A stretch of 36,827 nucleotides of DNA from Promethearchaeota archaeon (GTDB lineage Archaea > Asgardarchaeota > Lokiarchaeia > Sigyniarchaeales > SOKP01). The position numbers and the translations under genes were made by a program. Numbering within the stretch: the stretch's first letter is position 1; the number at the start of each line of letters is the position of its first letter. This document shows, one piece after another, positions 14,595 through 23,552 of this stretch. The stretch covers positions 1 through 36,827 of the forward strand of contig JAEOTZ010000054.1 of assembly GCA_016839585.1 (NCBI GenBank). Direction: 5' to 3'. Below the pieces are notes generated by a model. That model had not been told where the DNA came from, did no database searches, and saw only the letters and a program-made list of their open reading frames with translations.

Positions 14595-17078
14595 ATGAGT
14601 GATACATACTTAAGTGCTGCTAATCTCAAAAAGATACTTTTTGAGATAGGAACTTCATTGGGGGTTGACAATTCAGATATTGATGCCAAGGTTGATAAAG
14701 TAAAGAAATCCGAAATAATTTATTTACCCATTCGTCACCATTCACCAGGCTCCACAATATTAGTAAAGAAATGGATTGAAAAGTACGAACCTAAGTTAAT
14801 CTTGGTTGAAGGTCCAGCCTTAGCAGATAATTTAATCAAGTACATGGTTGAACGAGATACAATCCCTCCAATTGCGATTCTTTCGCTTTTTGCAGATACC
14901 AATAATACCTTTGGTTTGAATGGAATTCTTAGTCCTGATAAATTAGTACCCGCAAAATTTGAAGCATATTATCCCTTTGTATCATACTCTCCTGAACTCG
15001 TCGCTCTCTCAGAAGCCATTAAAAAAAAAATTCCTATTCATTTCATTGATCTACCACTCACGGGACTAATTTCATGTTCTTCTGCGAATTTAAAGGATCC
15101 TTCTAAAAAGGTAGATCTATTCAATATAGAGGGAGAATCTATTTACAATTTAAGCAAATTCTACAAAAAATTTGCTCAAGTATTTGATTTTGAGGATTTC
15201 AATGAATCTTGGGAGACTTTATTTGAAATAGGTGCCAATAAATCCGATATTGACGAGCTGAGGGAGAGTATGCTCTTATTTTGTGCGTTTATTCGACAGA
15301 CAACAGACATGAAAATACTCAAAGCAAATAGTACGCTTACAAGAGAATCATATATGAAACACAACATCGAAACTTATAAGAAGAAATATAAGGTTAAGGA
15401 CAAAGATATACTGGTAATAACTGGTGGTATACACTCTATTGCATTGCCAGATACTCTTCCGCAATCATATCCTTTTCCGACAAAACAATTGATTAATTCG
15501 TTAGTACCCTATTCTTATTACAGAATAAGTCAAAAATCGGGTTATATGTCCGGAAATCAAGCACCCCAATTTTATAATAGTATTTGGAAAAAATTCACTT
15601 CACAAGTGGAGCATCCATATTCAGCAGTTGCATTAGAATTTATTACTGATATATTTAAAGATGCCCGTGTAAAGGGAAATGTCGTATCCATTTCCGATTC
15701 TATTAATTCTTACCAGGGTGCTAAGATGTTGGCAATGTTACGAAGACGGGAAGAACCTGATCTCAAGGATGTTATCGATTCCATTTATATGGTATTGGTT
15801 AAGGGTAATCCAGAAATTGAGGGAAAATATCTTGACTCCTTGATTCAAGAAAAATCTATCGGGTATAAAGTTGGTAAGGTTACCAAGAATATTGGCAGAT
15901 TACCCCTTCAAAAGGATTTTTACCTCCAGTTGGAAGCTCATGGGATTGATCCTGAGGAAAAGGTCCAACAAAAGATTATTAATTTACGGGAAGAAGCCGA
16001 ATCGAAATTATCACAATTATTCTGGAAAATTAAATTTTTAGGAATTGATTACGCACACCGCTTGCTAGGTCCCGATATACTTAAGGGAGATACCGGAATA
16101 TTCACTGAAAAATGGAGCCTAAAATGGAATCCAAGAATTGATGCGAAGCTCGTGGAATTGAGCACGTATGGAGCAACCTTGGAAGAAGCCAGTAAAAACA
16201 TGTTAGTCGAAGAAACCAAGAAGAACGTGAAAAATTTCGGCATTATTACGAATCTTTTATTTCAAAGTCTTTCAATGGGTTATACTGATCATTTCAAGGA
16301 TTTACACAAAGAGTGCTTAAACTCGCTTGAAGTGGATAACCAGTTTTTAAGCTTAACAGAGGGATTCTTTAATTTAATAATGATCTTTCAATTCATGGCG
16401 ATGATGGGTTGTTCGAAAGATGATATGGATCTCATGGAACAACTCATTCAGCGGAGCTATTACACCTGCTGTTTTTCCATACCAAATTTTGCAAATCCGC
16501 CGAGTGGAGATGAAGTAAAATATATTGATGCAATGAAAATGCTAGCAAACACGTTAATATCAATTCAAAATATCGAGATCGATTTGAATGTATATATTGA
16601 AAGCATAAACACTTGTGTTGAAAATACAAGTAACGAGTTCATCAAAGGGGGGACTGTTGGTATTCTCTATTTATTAAACTACATGAAGGTTAAGGAAATC
16701 GAAACGTTAATTTATGAATATTTGAATAGTATTGACTCTATAAAAGTAAAAATTGGTGATTTAATTCGAGGACTCATTTATGTATGTCAAGCAAAGCTAA
16801 TATTCAATCAAGATATAATACGGGTGTTAGCTAAAGTTGTTGAGACTATAGAGTGGGAGGTGTTTTCTGCCATTTTACCGCCATTGAGAAAAGCATTTTC
16901 CGAACTTCACCCAACTGAATACGATATTTTCGTGGAAAAACTGGCTGAACATTATGGATTAATAAAAAGGAAGCATGCGGAATTGATGGATATTGTTGAA
17001 GAGGATGTAAAAAATTTCTTCAAGATCGTAGATGAGAAGGTGAAAAAAATATTTGAAGAATGGTTTGGAGAGGTATAA
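14595..17078 (+). CDS. DUF5682-family protein (YehM-like), partner of MoxR ATPase
   Basis: An 827-residue protein starting at ATG 14595 (MSDTYLSAAN). The frame is open to 14544, but those extra 17 codons overlap the ATPase gene. The N-terminal 300 residues carry the family's pattern: LPIRHHSPGS (46-53), LVEGP (70-74), FIDLP (150-154), NESWETLFE (about 203-211) and ITGGIHSIALP (275-285). This arrangement recalls the erythromycin esterase/TraB/ChaN type of fold, with conserved His and Glu that could bind metal, so a hydrolytic activity is possible but unproven. The remaining 500 residues are mostly helical, possibly repeat-like. Its neighbours are the MoxR ATPase upstream and the VWA protein 5 bases downstream. 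The VWA Shine-Dalgarno lies inside this gene's 3' end. Confidence 0.85.
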   Translation: MSDTYLSAANLKKILFEIGTSLGVDNSDIDAKVDKVKKSEIIYLPIRHHSPGSTILVKKWIEKYEPKLILVEGPALADNLIKYMVERDTIPPIAILSLFADTNNTFGLNGILSPDKLVPAKFEAYYPFVSYSPELVALSEAIKKKIPIHFIDLPLTGLISCSSANLKDPSKKVDLFNIEGESIYNLSKFYKKFAQVFDFEDFNESWETLFEIGANKSDIDELRESMLLFCAFIRQTTDMKILKANSTLTRESYMKHNIETYKKKYKVKDKDILVITGGIHSIALPDTLPQSYPFPTKQLINSLVPYSYYRISQKSGYMSGNQAPQFYNSIWKKFTSQVEHPYSAVALEFITDIFKDARVKGNVVSISDSINSYQGAKMLAMLRRREEPDLKDVIDSIYMVLVKGNPEIEGKYLDSLIQEKSIGYKVGKVTKNIGRLPLQKDFYLQLEAHGIDPEEKVQQKIINLREEAESKLSQLFWKIKFLGIDYAHRLLGPDILKGDTGIFTEKWSLKWNPRIDAKLVELSTYGATLEEASKNMLVEETKKNVKNFGIITNLLFQSLSMGYTDHFKDLHKECLNSLEVDNQFLSLTEGFFNLIMIFQFMAMMGCSKDDMDLMEQLIQRSYYTCCFSIPNFANPPSGDEVKYIDAMKMLANTLISIQNIEIDLNVYIESINTCVENTSNEFIKGGTVGILYLLNYMKVKEIETLIYEYLNSIDSIKVKIGDLIRGLIYVCQAKLIFNQDIIRVLAKVVETIEWEVFSAILPPLRKAFSELHPTEYDIFVEKLAEHYGLIKRKHAELMDIVEEDVKNFFKIVDEKVKKIFEEWFGEV

Positions 17079-17083
17079 TATAA

Positions 17084-18538
17084 ATGGGTCCTAAACAAAT
17101 TTTTGACGAAAAAAAGCTCACGAGCCTACCGGAAAATAAAAGAGAGGCTATGGATAGATGGAGATTAATTTTGGGAAAAAAAGCTGAAGATCATGATATC
17201 AATTTTAGTCCTGATGATGTAAAAGATAGAGATGAAGAACTAGACGAGGAAAAACAGGAGGACAGAGAACAAACTAACAAAGAAGATAAGAGTGAGGGAG
17301 AAGGTAAAGGAGAGGAAAAGGAGGAAAATGAAGGAGACGATATGGAAGACTCGGGAATGAAAGGTGCAGGATCGGGATTTGGTGGTAAGAAAGGCGGATT
17401 TGGTAAGAAACCAACTGGAAAAGGCCAAACTGGATCCGGCAAGAAGCCATCTGGTATGAGTCGAAGTGGATTTGGCAAGCAACAATCTGGTTTGGGGCGA
17501 GCTAGTCTTGGCAAGGAGAAATTTAAGAAAATGGATGACACTTTAGACTTTGTTTATGGTCAACAGGTTGATCAAAAACGCAGTGCAGGGTTAGGTCCCA
17601 GCAGTCTCTCGATTCCTAATTGGATTGAAAACGTGAAGGAACTTTTTCCTACAGATACAAAAGAAGTGCTCGAAAAAGATTTAGTCGAACGATCCGATAT
17701 TAAAGATATTATTGCAAATCCAGAGTTATTTGAAAAGGTAGAACCGAGTCTTGAAATGGTAAAGACTATTATTGCTTTAAAACATATGCTCCCGAACGAA
17801 GTAAAAGATGTTGCTCGTACTTTAGTTAGAAAAGTTGTTGAAGATCTAAGAGATAAATTTAAGGATGAAGTTGAAAAACACATCATAGGAGCAATTAAGC
17901 GAGATATGCACACGCCTATAAAAGTTTTTAGAAATATTGATTGGAAGGAAAGCATTCGCAAGAATTTGAAACATTACGACTCAAACTCGAAAAAGTTAAT
18001 CATGGCCGAACCCCGGTTTTATTGTGCCGAAAAAAAGAAGAAACCGTGGCAGATAGTGGTTTTAATAGACGAGAGCGGTTCTATGACAGATTCAATAGTT
18101 TATTCCGTGGTGCTCGCATCGATTTTTGCGAGCCTTCCGGCAGTTCATACCAATCTCGTGATTTTCGACACCCAAGTCGTTGATCTTTCGGATAGGATTG
18201 ATGATCCCGTTGAAGTGTTAATGACGGTTCAATTAGGCGGAGGCACGAATATCGCTAAAGCTGTACAATACGCTCAAACGCTGATTAAAAATCCGAAAAA
18301 AACGATAATGGTAATTATTAGCGATTTTTATGAGGGAGGAGGCTATAATCGATTAACCGATACGCTAAAGAAAGTATTAGAAGGGCAGACTAGGATCCTA
18401 GGAATCGCTGCGTTAGGGTATAATAATGAACCAATGTATGATAGAAATTATGCTAAATTCATGAATACACTAGGAATCGATGTCCTCGCTTGCACTCCCA
18501 AAAATCTTCCGGAGATTATTGCAAAACTTATGCAATGA
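17084..18538 (+). CDS. VWA-domain (CoxE/YehP-like) protein with MIDAS motif
   Basis: A 484-residue protein, last gene of the operon. The ATG is fixed by GGAGAGGT at 17067-17074. Residues 44-90 are strongly acidic; 91-146 are a Gly/Lys/Ser-rich low-complexity tract with repeated GFGKK, SGFGK and SGKKPSG units; 150-320 are helical. The VWA domain spans 322-484 with a complete metal-ion-dependent adhesion site: DESGS (329-333), Thr in GGGTNI (388) and Asp in ISDFYEGG (414). Such proteins pair with MoxR ATPases, using the MIDAS to grip a partner or substrate. There is no signal peptide, so it is intracellular. A T-run right after the stop probably ends the transcript. Confidence 0.92.
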   Translation: MGPKQIFDEKKLTSLPENKREAMDRWRLILGKKAEDHDINFSPDDVKDRDEELDEEKQEDREQTNKEDKSEGEGKGEEKEENEGDDMEDSGMKGAGSGFGGKKGGFGKKPTGKGQTGSGKKPSGMSRSGFGKQQSGLGRASLGKEKFKKMDDTLDFVYGQQVDQKRSAGLGPSSLSIPNWIENVKELFPTDTKEVLEKDLVERSDIKDIIANPELFEKVEPSLEMVKTIIALKHMLPNEVKDVARTLVRKVVEDLRDKFKDEVEKHIIGAIKRDMHTPIKVFRNIDWKESIRKNLKHYDSNSKKLIMAEPRFYCAEKKKKPWQIVVLIDESGSMTDSIVYSVVLASIFASLPAVHTNLVIFDTQVVDLSDRIDDPVEVLMTVQLGGGTNIAKAVQYAQTLIKNPKKTIMVIISDFYEGGGYNRLTDTLKKVLEGQTRILGIAALGYNNEPMYDRNYAKFMNTLGIDVLACTPKNLPEIIAKLMQ

Positions 18539-18543
18539 AGCAA

Positions 18544-19356
18544 CTAAATATTTTTTTTTAACTTCATAGCTTCATTTTCAAATAACCATTTAAGAATTAT
18601 CCCAAAAACTAACAATTCTTGGCCCTCTAAACTATGACCACAATTTTCTAGTAAAATTGCATGTTTTTCAGGAATTGCCGCTTGTTTTTTGTTTAGTTCA
18701 AAAGTTATTGAGGGTGGAAATATACTATCATCTTTTCCATGAATTAAAAATACTCGATTATTATTAAATTCTGGATCATTTTTAAGGAAATAATGCGCGG
18801 ATATTTTAATTGCACGCTCATCTTTTACTTTGGAAATTATGCGCTTAACGAACCATCCTGCTGATAAAAAGTGAAATTTTGCTTTAAGCAGCAACTCAAC
18901 AGAATGTAATGCACTAATCCCTACAACCATTGTGACCCGCATGTCTTCATAACATTTTGTTAAAACAGATGTACCTCCCATTGATTTTCCTATACAACAC
19001 AAGGACCCCTTTTTAACGTCCTCAAAAGAGCAGACAGAGTCGAGGACACAATCAACATCCTCAAATAATTTAAACCATTCTGCTTTTTTTCCACCTGCTT
19101 CTCCATGACCTCTCTGATCAAAAGCAATAGTAAGATATCCCATATGAGCGAGGGCAACGAGATTTATTTCATTAACCTCTTTTTTCGCCCAAAATCCATG
19201 AAAAAATATAATTGTTGGTCTAGGATGGGGATATCGCCTTCCATTAGGAGTTACTATTGTTTCCGAAATTGAACGATAAAAATTTCCAGTTGATTTTACA
19301 CCGTCGTCAAAAGTGATTTCCACCTTCTGAATATCTACTATACTTTTCGATTGCAT
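18544..19356 (-). CDS. Alpha/beta hydrolase (serine hydrolase)
   Basis: A 270-residue enzyme of the alpha/beta hydrolase fold. The oxyanion segment is FFHGFWA (51-57), followed by FDQRGHGEAGG (79-89). The nucleophile elbow is GKSMGG with Ser 125, the acid is in IHGKDD (Asp 209 or 210), and the catalytic His is in CGHSLEG (241). It resembles dienelactone-hydrolase or acyl-peptidase-type intracellular esterases; the substrate cannot be deduced. There is no signal peptide. It converges on the VWA gene with 5 bases between stops, so it is not part of that operon. Its promoter lies in the 160-base AT-rich gap shared with the divergent CoA-transferase gene. Confidence 0.88.
   Translation of the reverse strand: MQSKSIVDIQKVEITFDDGVKSTGNFYRSISETIVTPNGRRYPHPRPTIIFFHGFWAKKEVNEINLVALAHMGYLTIAFDQRGHGEAGGKKAEWFKLFEDVDCVLDSVCSFEDVKKGSLCCIGKSMGGTSVLTKCYEDMRVTMVVGISALHSVELLLKAKFHFLSAGWFVKRIISKVKDERAIKISAHYFLKNDPEFNNNRVFLIHGKDDSIFPPSITFELNKKQAAIPEKHAILLENCGHSLEGQELLVFGIILKWLFENEAMKLKKNI
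18551..18559 (+). terminator. T-run terminator after the five-gene operon
   Basis: Nine consecutive T beginning 12 bases after the VWA stop, the usual archaeal intrinsic termination signal. It overlaps the last Lys codons of the convergent alpha/beta hydrolase gene. Confidence 0.5.
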
Positions 19357-19517
19357 TTTTAAACGGCAAATGATGTCAAATTGTTAATAATGATAAATAA
19401 GTTGGAATTAATTAAATTATATAGATTTTTCTTAAAAAAAAGATTATAGAGTTTTTAAACAAATAACAATATAATTAGTTTTTTTTTTAATATTTAAAAA
19501 TAAAAGGTGTCATTTAT

Positions 19518-20814
19518 ATGAAGAATTGGGAACACAGTTATTCTCGAAAAGTTACCTCTAAAGAGGAAGCTATCTTAAATATAAAGTCAGGGAATAGAGT
19601 AGTTTTTGGACATGCTGCCGGGGAACCAATACTCTTAGCAGATGAGCTTGTTAGACAAAAAGATCGTCTCAGGAACGTTGAGATCGTTCATATGGTTCCT
19701 CTAAGAGAATGTCAATATTGTTTGCCTGAAATAAAACAACATTTTTACCATAACTCTTTATTTGCAGGTGCAGGAGCACGACAAGCAATTAAGGAAGGGA
19801 GAGCTGATTATACACCCGTATTTTTTTCTGAAATACCACGCCTTTTTCGAGATAATATTTTACCAGTAGATGTAGCATTAATTCAACTTTCTCCCCCAGA
19901 TGAGAATGGTTACCTTAGCTTCGGAGTATCCGTAGATTATACAATGCAAGCTGCAAAATCCTCAAAAATTGTAATTGCTGAAGTAAACAAACAAATGCCA
20001 AGAACATATGGAACTTACATCCATATATCTGAAGTTGATTATATTGTTGAGACTGACAGCCCCTTAATCGAAATACCTCTTCCTAAAATCACCAGTATTG
20101 AAGAAAATATTGGAAGGAAAATTGCCTCATTAGTTCGTGATCGAGCAAATCTCCAATTAGGTATTGGTGGGATACCTGATGCTGCATTGAAATTTCTAAC
20201 GAAAAAAAAAGATTTAGGAATTCACACAGAGATGTTTTCTGATGGAGTAGTTGAGTTATATGAAAAAGGAGTTGTAACAAATAAATATAATAACCTAAAT
20301 CCGGGTAAGTTTATTGCTACGTTCTTAATGGGCACAAAAAAGCTTTATCAATTTGTTGATAATAATCCTAATGTTGAAATGCATCCTGTTGACTACACTA
20401 ATAATGTAATGATTGCTGGGAAAGTTAAAAATCTAGTTTCTATTAAATTCTGCTCTCCAAGTAGATTTATTTGGTCAAGTGTGTGCGGATACACTCGGAT
20501 ATCAACAATATTCTGGTGTTGGAGGACAGGTTGATTTTGTTCGCGCGTCAAGTTTATCTCCTGGAGGTAAATCAATTATCGCACTTCCCTCAGCAAACAA
20601 AAAGAAAACAATTAGTCGAATCGTTTCAAAATTAAGCGAAGGAGCGTGTGTAACAACTTCACGTAATGATGTCCATTATGTTATTACCGAGTATGGTATT
20701 GCCAATTTACGTGGAAAAACAACCCGCCAACGAGCAGAAGCTTTGATTAATATAGCCCATCCTGATTTTCGCGATCAACTTAAGAAGGATTTTAATAAAA
20801 TATTTATCTCTTAA
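19518..20814 (+). pseudogene. 4-hydroxybutyrate/acetyl-CoA transferase, broken by a +1 frameshift
   Basis: Residues 1-309 and the downstream 120 residues belong to one CoA-transferase family I protein split by a single extra base. Around 20445-20447 the sequence reads ATT AAA TTC TGC. Removing one A gives ATT AAT TCT GCT and restores the family sequence INSALQVDLFGQVCADTLG, continuing into GVGGQVDFVR. The repaired protein would be 431 residues, the usual length. The catalytic Glu is present in IHTEMFSDG at residue 238, as is the CoA-binding Gly loop. The enzyme would move CoA between acetyl-CoA and a carboxylate such as 4-hydroxybutyrate or a related acid. As written, the first frame ends at 20534 without its C-terminal domain. 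Either a recent mutation or a sequencing/assembly error explains it, because everything else is intact. Confidence 0.9.
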
Positions 20815-20825
20815 ATTAACCTTTC

Positions 20826-20843
20826 AAAAAAAAAAGAAAAATA
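20826..20843 (-). terminator. T-run terminator of the PAS gene
   Basis: An A-rich run on the plus strand reads as a T-run (with one C) on the minus strand, about 30 bases after the PAS gene's stop. This fits archaeal termination. Confidence 0.4.
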
Positions 20844-20871
20844 AGATCTCGTTTAAGGTTACAGAAATCTT

Positions 20872-22227
20872 TTATTTATTTTCAACTGATTTTGCTTCAG
20901 TAATATCTTGAATTATGAGTTGGATTAAAATTTCATTATATAATCTTACTAAAGTACTTGAGATTTTAACCCAAATTAATCTTCCATCTTTAGTATAACA
21001 TTGAATATCTATGGGTTCTAATTTTTGACCTTTTGTTAATTGCTCGTATGCATCTTCTAGTTTAGAAAGTGATTTTGAAGGGAAGGCAATAAGTTCAAGA
21101 AGATTTTTTCCAAAAAACTCATCCATTTCATATTTAAATAACTTTAGAGTTGCAGAATTGCATTCTATTATACTGCCTTTAAAGTTCATTAATATAACAG
21201 AATATGGAGAGGTTTCAAGTAAATGATGAAACTTTTCCTTAGATTCTTTTAATTTTATTATATTTTCATGAATACTTTCTTTTAAATCGTTTTCTAAATC
21301 TTCACATTTAATTTTCAAATTTAATAATTTGTCTTCTAATTTTTTATGTTCAGATATATTTCTAATAACGCCGATAAATTTAATAGTTCCTTGCTCTTTA
21401 TAGACAACTCCTCTTGTAGACACAGGAATATAATAACCATCTTTATGATATGTTCTGTACTCAGTATAAAGAATTTCTTCTTTTATAATTGCTTCTTTCA
21501 TCTTTGTTCTTATCAAAGGTAAATCTTCTGGATGGACAAAATCAAATGCATTTAATCCAATTAGTTCTTTGGGATGATACCCAAACACATCAAGTGATTG
21601 AGAGGATAAAAAAGAAAAAATCCCATCTGAATTGACTTCAACAGTAACATCTAATATATTATTAATTACTTTTTCAAATCTCTCATAGGATTTCTTTATT
21701 TTTTCAATATATTTTTTTCTTCTACCTATATATCTCTGTGAATCCATTGGCTTGAAAACTCTATAAGGAACTTTAAAACTTTTTAATAGTTCTTCCACGA
21801 CATTAAGTTTTGCTGAATTGCCAGTAGAAAGCTCAATTAAAGGGGTAGGTTTAGGAATTTCAATTATGGTGAAAAGGATTGCTAATCTATCATTATGATA
21901 AAAATTTTTTGAAAAGACTTCAATCCATATGGTTTCACCTGATTTTAAGAATATTCGACAATTATACCTTGTCGTGTTGTATTTCTTCTCTTTTAACTTA
22001 GTCTCCATTTTTTTTTTTACTATGGATAAATCATCGGGATGGATTAGTTTCATCCAGAAATCTTTTTCTTGAATTTCGTCCAAAGAATATCCGAATTGTT
22101 TTAAAATTGTGTTATTCACATATATAATTCTATTATCTTGAAGTACTCCGATTCCCAGTAAAGAATTGTCAATAAACTCTTTTTCAGAAAAAATATTTTC
22201 ACATATATCTTGATAACTTATTATCAT
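20872..22227 (-). CDS. Multi-PAS sensor protein without an output domain
   Basis: A 451-residue cytoplasmic protein made of three PAS domains. PAS1 (about 10-115) has IYVNNTILKQFGYSLDEI and MKLIHPDDL. PAS2 (about 190-300) has FGYHPKELIGLNAFDFVHPEDLP and ends with the PAC-type RNISEHKKLEDKL. PAS3 (about 330-445) has IIECNSATLKLFKYEMDEFFGKNLLEL and IIQDITEAK. A charged coiled coil (about 300-330) joins PAS2 and PAS3. There is no histidine kinase, GGDEF, methyl-accepting or DNA-binding domain. The protein stops right after PAS3, so it must signal through a partner or is a truncated kinase whose catalytic half was lost. There are no transmembrane segments. It is a single-gene unit. Confidence 0.9.
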   Translation of the reverse strand: MIISYQDICENIFSEKEFIDNSLLGIGVLQDNRIIYVNNTILKQFGYSLDEIQEKDFWMKLIHPDDLSIVKKKMETKLKEKKYNTTRYNCRIFLKSGETIWIEVFSKNFYHNDRLAILFTIIEIPKPTPLIELSTGNSAKLNVVEELLKSFKVPYRVFKPMDSQRYIGRRKKYIEKIKKSYERFEKVINNILDVTVEVNSDGIFSFLSSQSLDVFGYHPKELIGLNAFDFVHPEDLPLIRTKMKEAIIKEEILYTEYRTYHKDGYYIPVSTRGVVYKEQGTIKFIGVIRNISEHKKLEDKLLNLKIKCEDLENDLKESIHENIIKLKESKEKFHHLLETSPYSVILMNFKGSIIECNSATLKLFKYEMDEFFGKNLLELIAFPSKSLSKLEDAYEQLTKGQKLEPIDIQCYTKDGRLIWVKISSTLVRLYNEILIQLIIQDITEAKSVENK

Positions 22228-22378
22228 ACTCTATCATGATATTAAAACTATTTTGCTTAAAATAAGATTCTTCAAGGTGTAAATAAAAAATCTTTTGTTA
22301 ATATTAATTGTTTAAAGATTATAAAAATGTTTAAAAATTATTTTGATTCTGTTTGAATGATTATTATACAAAAAATTA

Positions 22379-22420
22379 TGGAAAAAAAAAAGAAAGAAAG
22401 AAAAGAAAAAAAGGAAAATT
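22379..22420 (-). terminator. Pyrimidine-rich terminator downstream of the DUF3303-like gene
   Basis: An almost pure A/G tract on the plus strand gives a T-rich, C-interrupted tract on the minus strand, 40 bases after the stop of the DUF3303-like gene. This is the expected form of an archaeal intrinsic terminator. Confidence 0.45.
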
Positions 22421-22461
22421 AAGATTTTTAATTTTGATATATAATTTACTCTAAAGTCTTG

Positions 22462-22776
22462 TTAACCTTTTATTTGTTTTTTCAATTTTACCAATATTGG
22501 GAGTATTTTGGTTACTTCCATAGCAGGAGTACTTTTAATAAATTTAATAAACCCAGGTTTAGCAATTCTCCACATGTTAATATTCCTTGTTAATACTTCT
22601 TCACTGTCGGCTTCATCAATACCAATACCCCAATAATCTGTGGCACTAATGTAAAATGCGATTTCCTTTATTCCTTCAGCTGGGTAGATTTTTTTACTCA
22701 TAAGCTCTTGTGCAATTTCAGCCATCTCTCCTGGATCAAAATCTGGATTTAGCTCCCAATATGTAATAAATATCAT
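22462..22776 (-). CDS. DUF3303-like small protein
   Basis: A 104-residue protein beginning MIFITYWELNPDFDP, with WGIGIDEADSEEVLTRNINMWR near the middle. The pattern of one N-terminal strand, a helix, a GIGI/Asp-Glu strand and a C-terminal helix suggests a dimeric alpha/beta-barrel (ferredoxin-like) protein of the DUF3303 kind. Function unknown. AAGGTGG lies upstream of the ATG (minus strand, around 22787-22793) with suitable spacing. It is monocistronic, with a probable terminator downstream. Confidence 0.6.
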   Translation of the reverse strand: MIFITYWELNPDFDPGEMAEIAQELMSKKIYPAEGIKEIAFYISATDYWGIGIDEADSEEVLTRNINMWRIAKPGFIKFIKSTPAMEVTKILPILVKLKKQIKG

Positions 22777-22996
22777 TTTTATTTACCACCTTTATATCTT
22801 CATTTTGTAATTTATTTTATTAGATTAGATTTCGGTGCAAAATACAAATTAATTTTCATATATTTAATTTTTTCTTTTTTATCAAGTGGCTTTTATAAAC
22901 CTATTATTATTAGAATAAATTGAAGTAGTGAAATTTTAAACTTAAAAGATGTAATATAAAAAATATCGCTGAAAATTTCAAAAAAACAGAAAAGAA

Positions 22997-23542
22997 ATGA
23001 AGGTCAGGAAAGCAGGAGTATCTGATGCGCTTGGAATAGCAAAAGTTCATGTTGATACATGGAGAAGTGCTTATAAAGGTATAATTTCAGATAAATTTCT
23101 TCAAAGCTTAAATTATATAGGACGTGAAAATAGATGCAAGGAACGATTGAAAAATCAGGAAGAAAAACATTTTTTTTATGTTGCTGAAGATGAGTTAAGG
23201 GGTATTATTGGTTTCGCTGTAGGTGGATTAGAACAATTTGAACCCAATATAGAGGATCCTATAACTTCTAAGTACGAGGGAGAATTATTAGCAATATACG
23301 TTCTTGAAGAGTATCAAAGAAAGGGAATTGGTGCTCAATTAGTCCAAAAAGTTATAAAAAATCTTTTAGAACATGCAATCAATAGTATGCTGGTGTGGGT
23401 CTTAAAGGAGAGTAACTATCGTGTTTTTTATGAAAAACTCGGGGGAAAATATTTAACTGAAAATTATTAAGAAATTGGTGGAGATAAATATAAATTAGTA
23501 TCATATGGATGGAACAATATTAAAGAAAATATTAAATTATGA
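22997..23542 (+). pseudogene. GNAT-family N-acetyltransferase interrupted by an in-frame TAA
   Basis: The first 157 codons encode a GNAT enzyme: the N-terminal VRKAGVSDALGIAKVHVDTWRS strand-helix is followed by the acetyl-CoA loop in YQRKGIGAQLVQK and the FYEKLGGKYL segment. A TAA at 23468-23470 stops it. The same frame stays open for another 23 codons, reading EIGGDKYKLVSYGWNNIKENI before a TGA at 23540-23542. That continuation is exactly the usual last strand of this family, in which a Tyr-Gly-Trp follows the EIGG segment. A single-base change, for example from AAA, CAA or GAA, would explain the stop. The truncated product lacks the last strand and may be unstable. The substrate is unknown. 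Confidence 0.85.
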
Positions 23543-23552
23543 AAATATATGA

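Noticed and set aside
17191-17541. Long minus-strand open frames opposite the VWA gene's low-complexity region
   Set aside because: They are Ser/Pro/Phe/Leu shadows of the acidic and Gly/Lys tracts with no ribosome site or family pattern.
20445-20534. Programmed frameshift in the CoA-transferase gene
   Set aside because: AAATTC is not a slippery heptamer, no pseudoknot-like structure is evident, and this family is not known for frameshifting; mutation or error is simpler.
22379-22420. Purine-rich tract as a repeat or microsatellite element
   Set aside because: Irregular A/G mix without a fixed unit; its position and strand fit a terminator of the DUF3303-like gene.
23468-23470. Recoding of TAA in the GNAT gene
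   Set aside because: Archaeal recoding in C1-metabolising lineages uses TAG (pyrrolysine) or TGA (selenocysteine), not TAA; many other genes here end with TAA.
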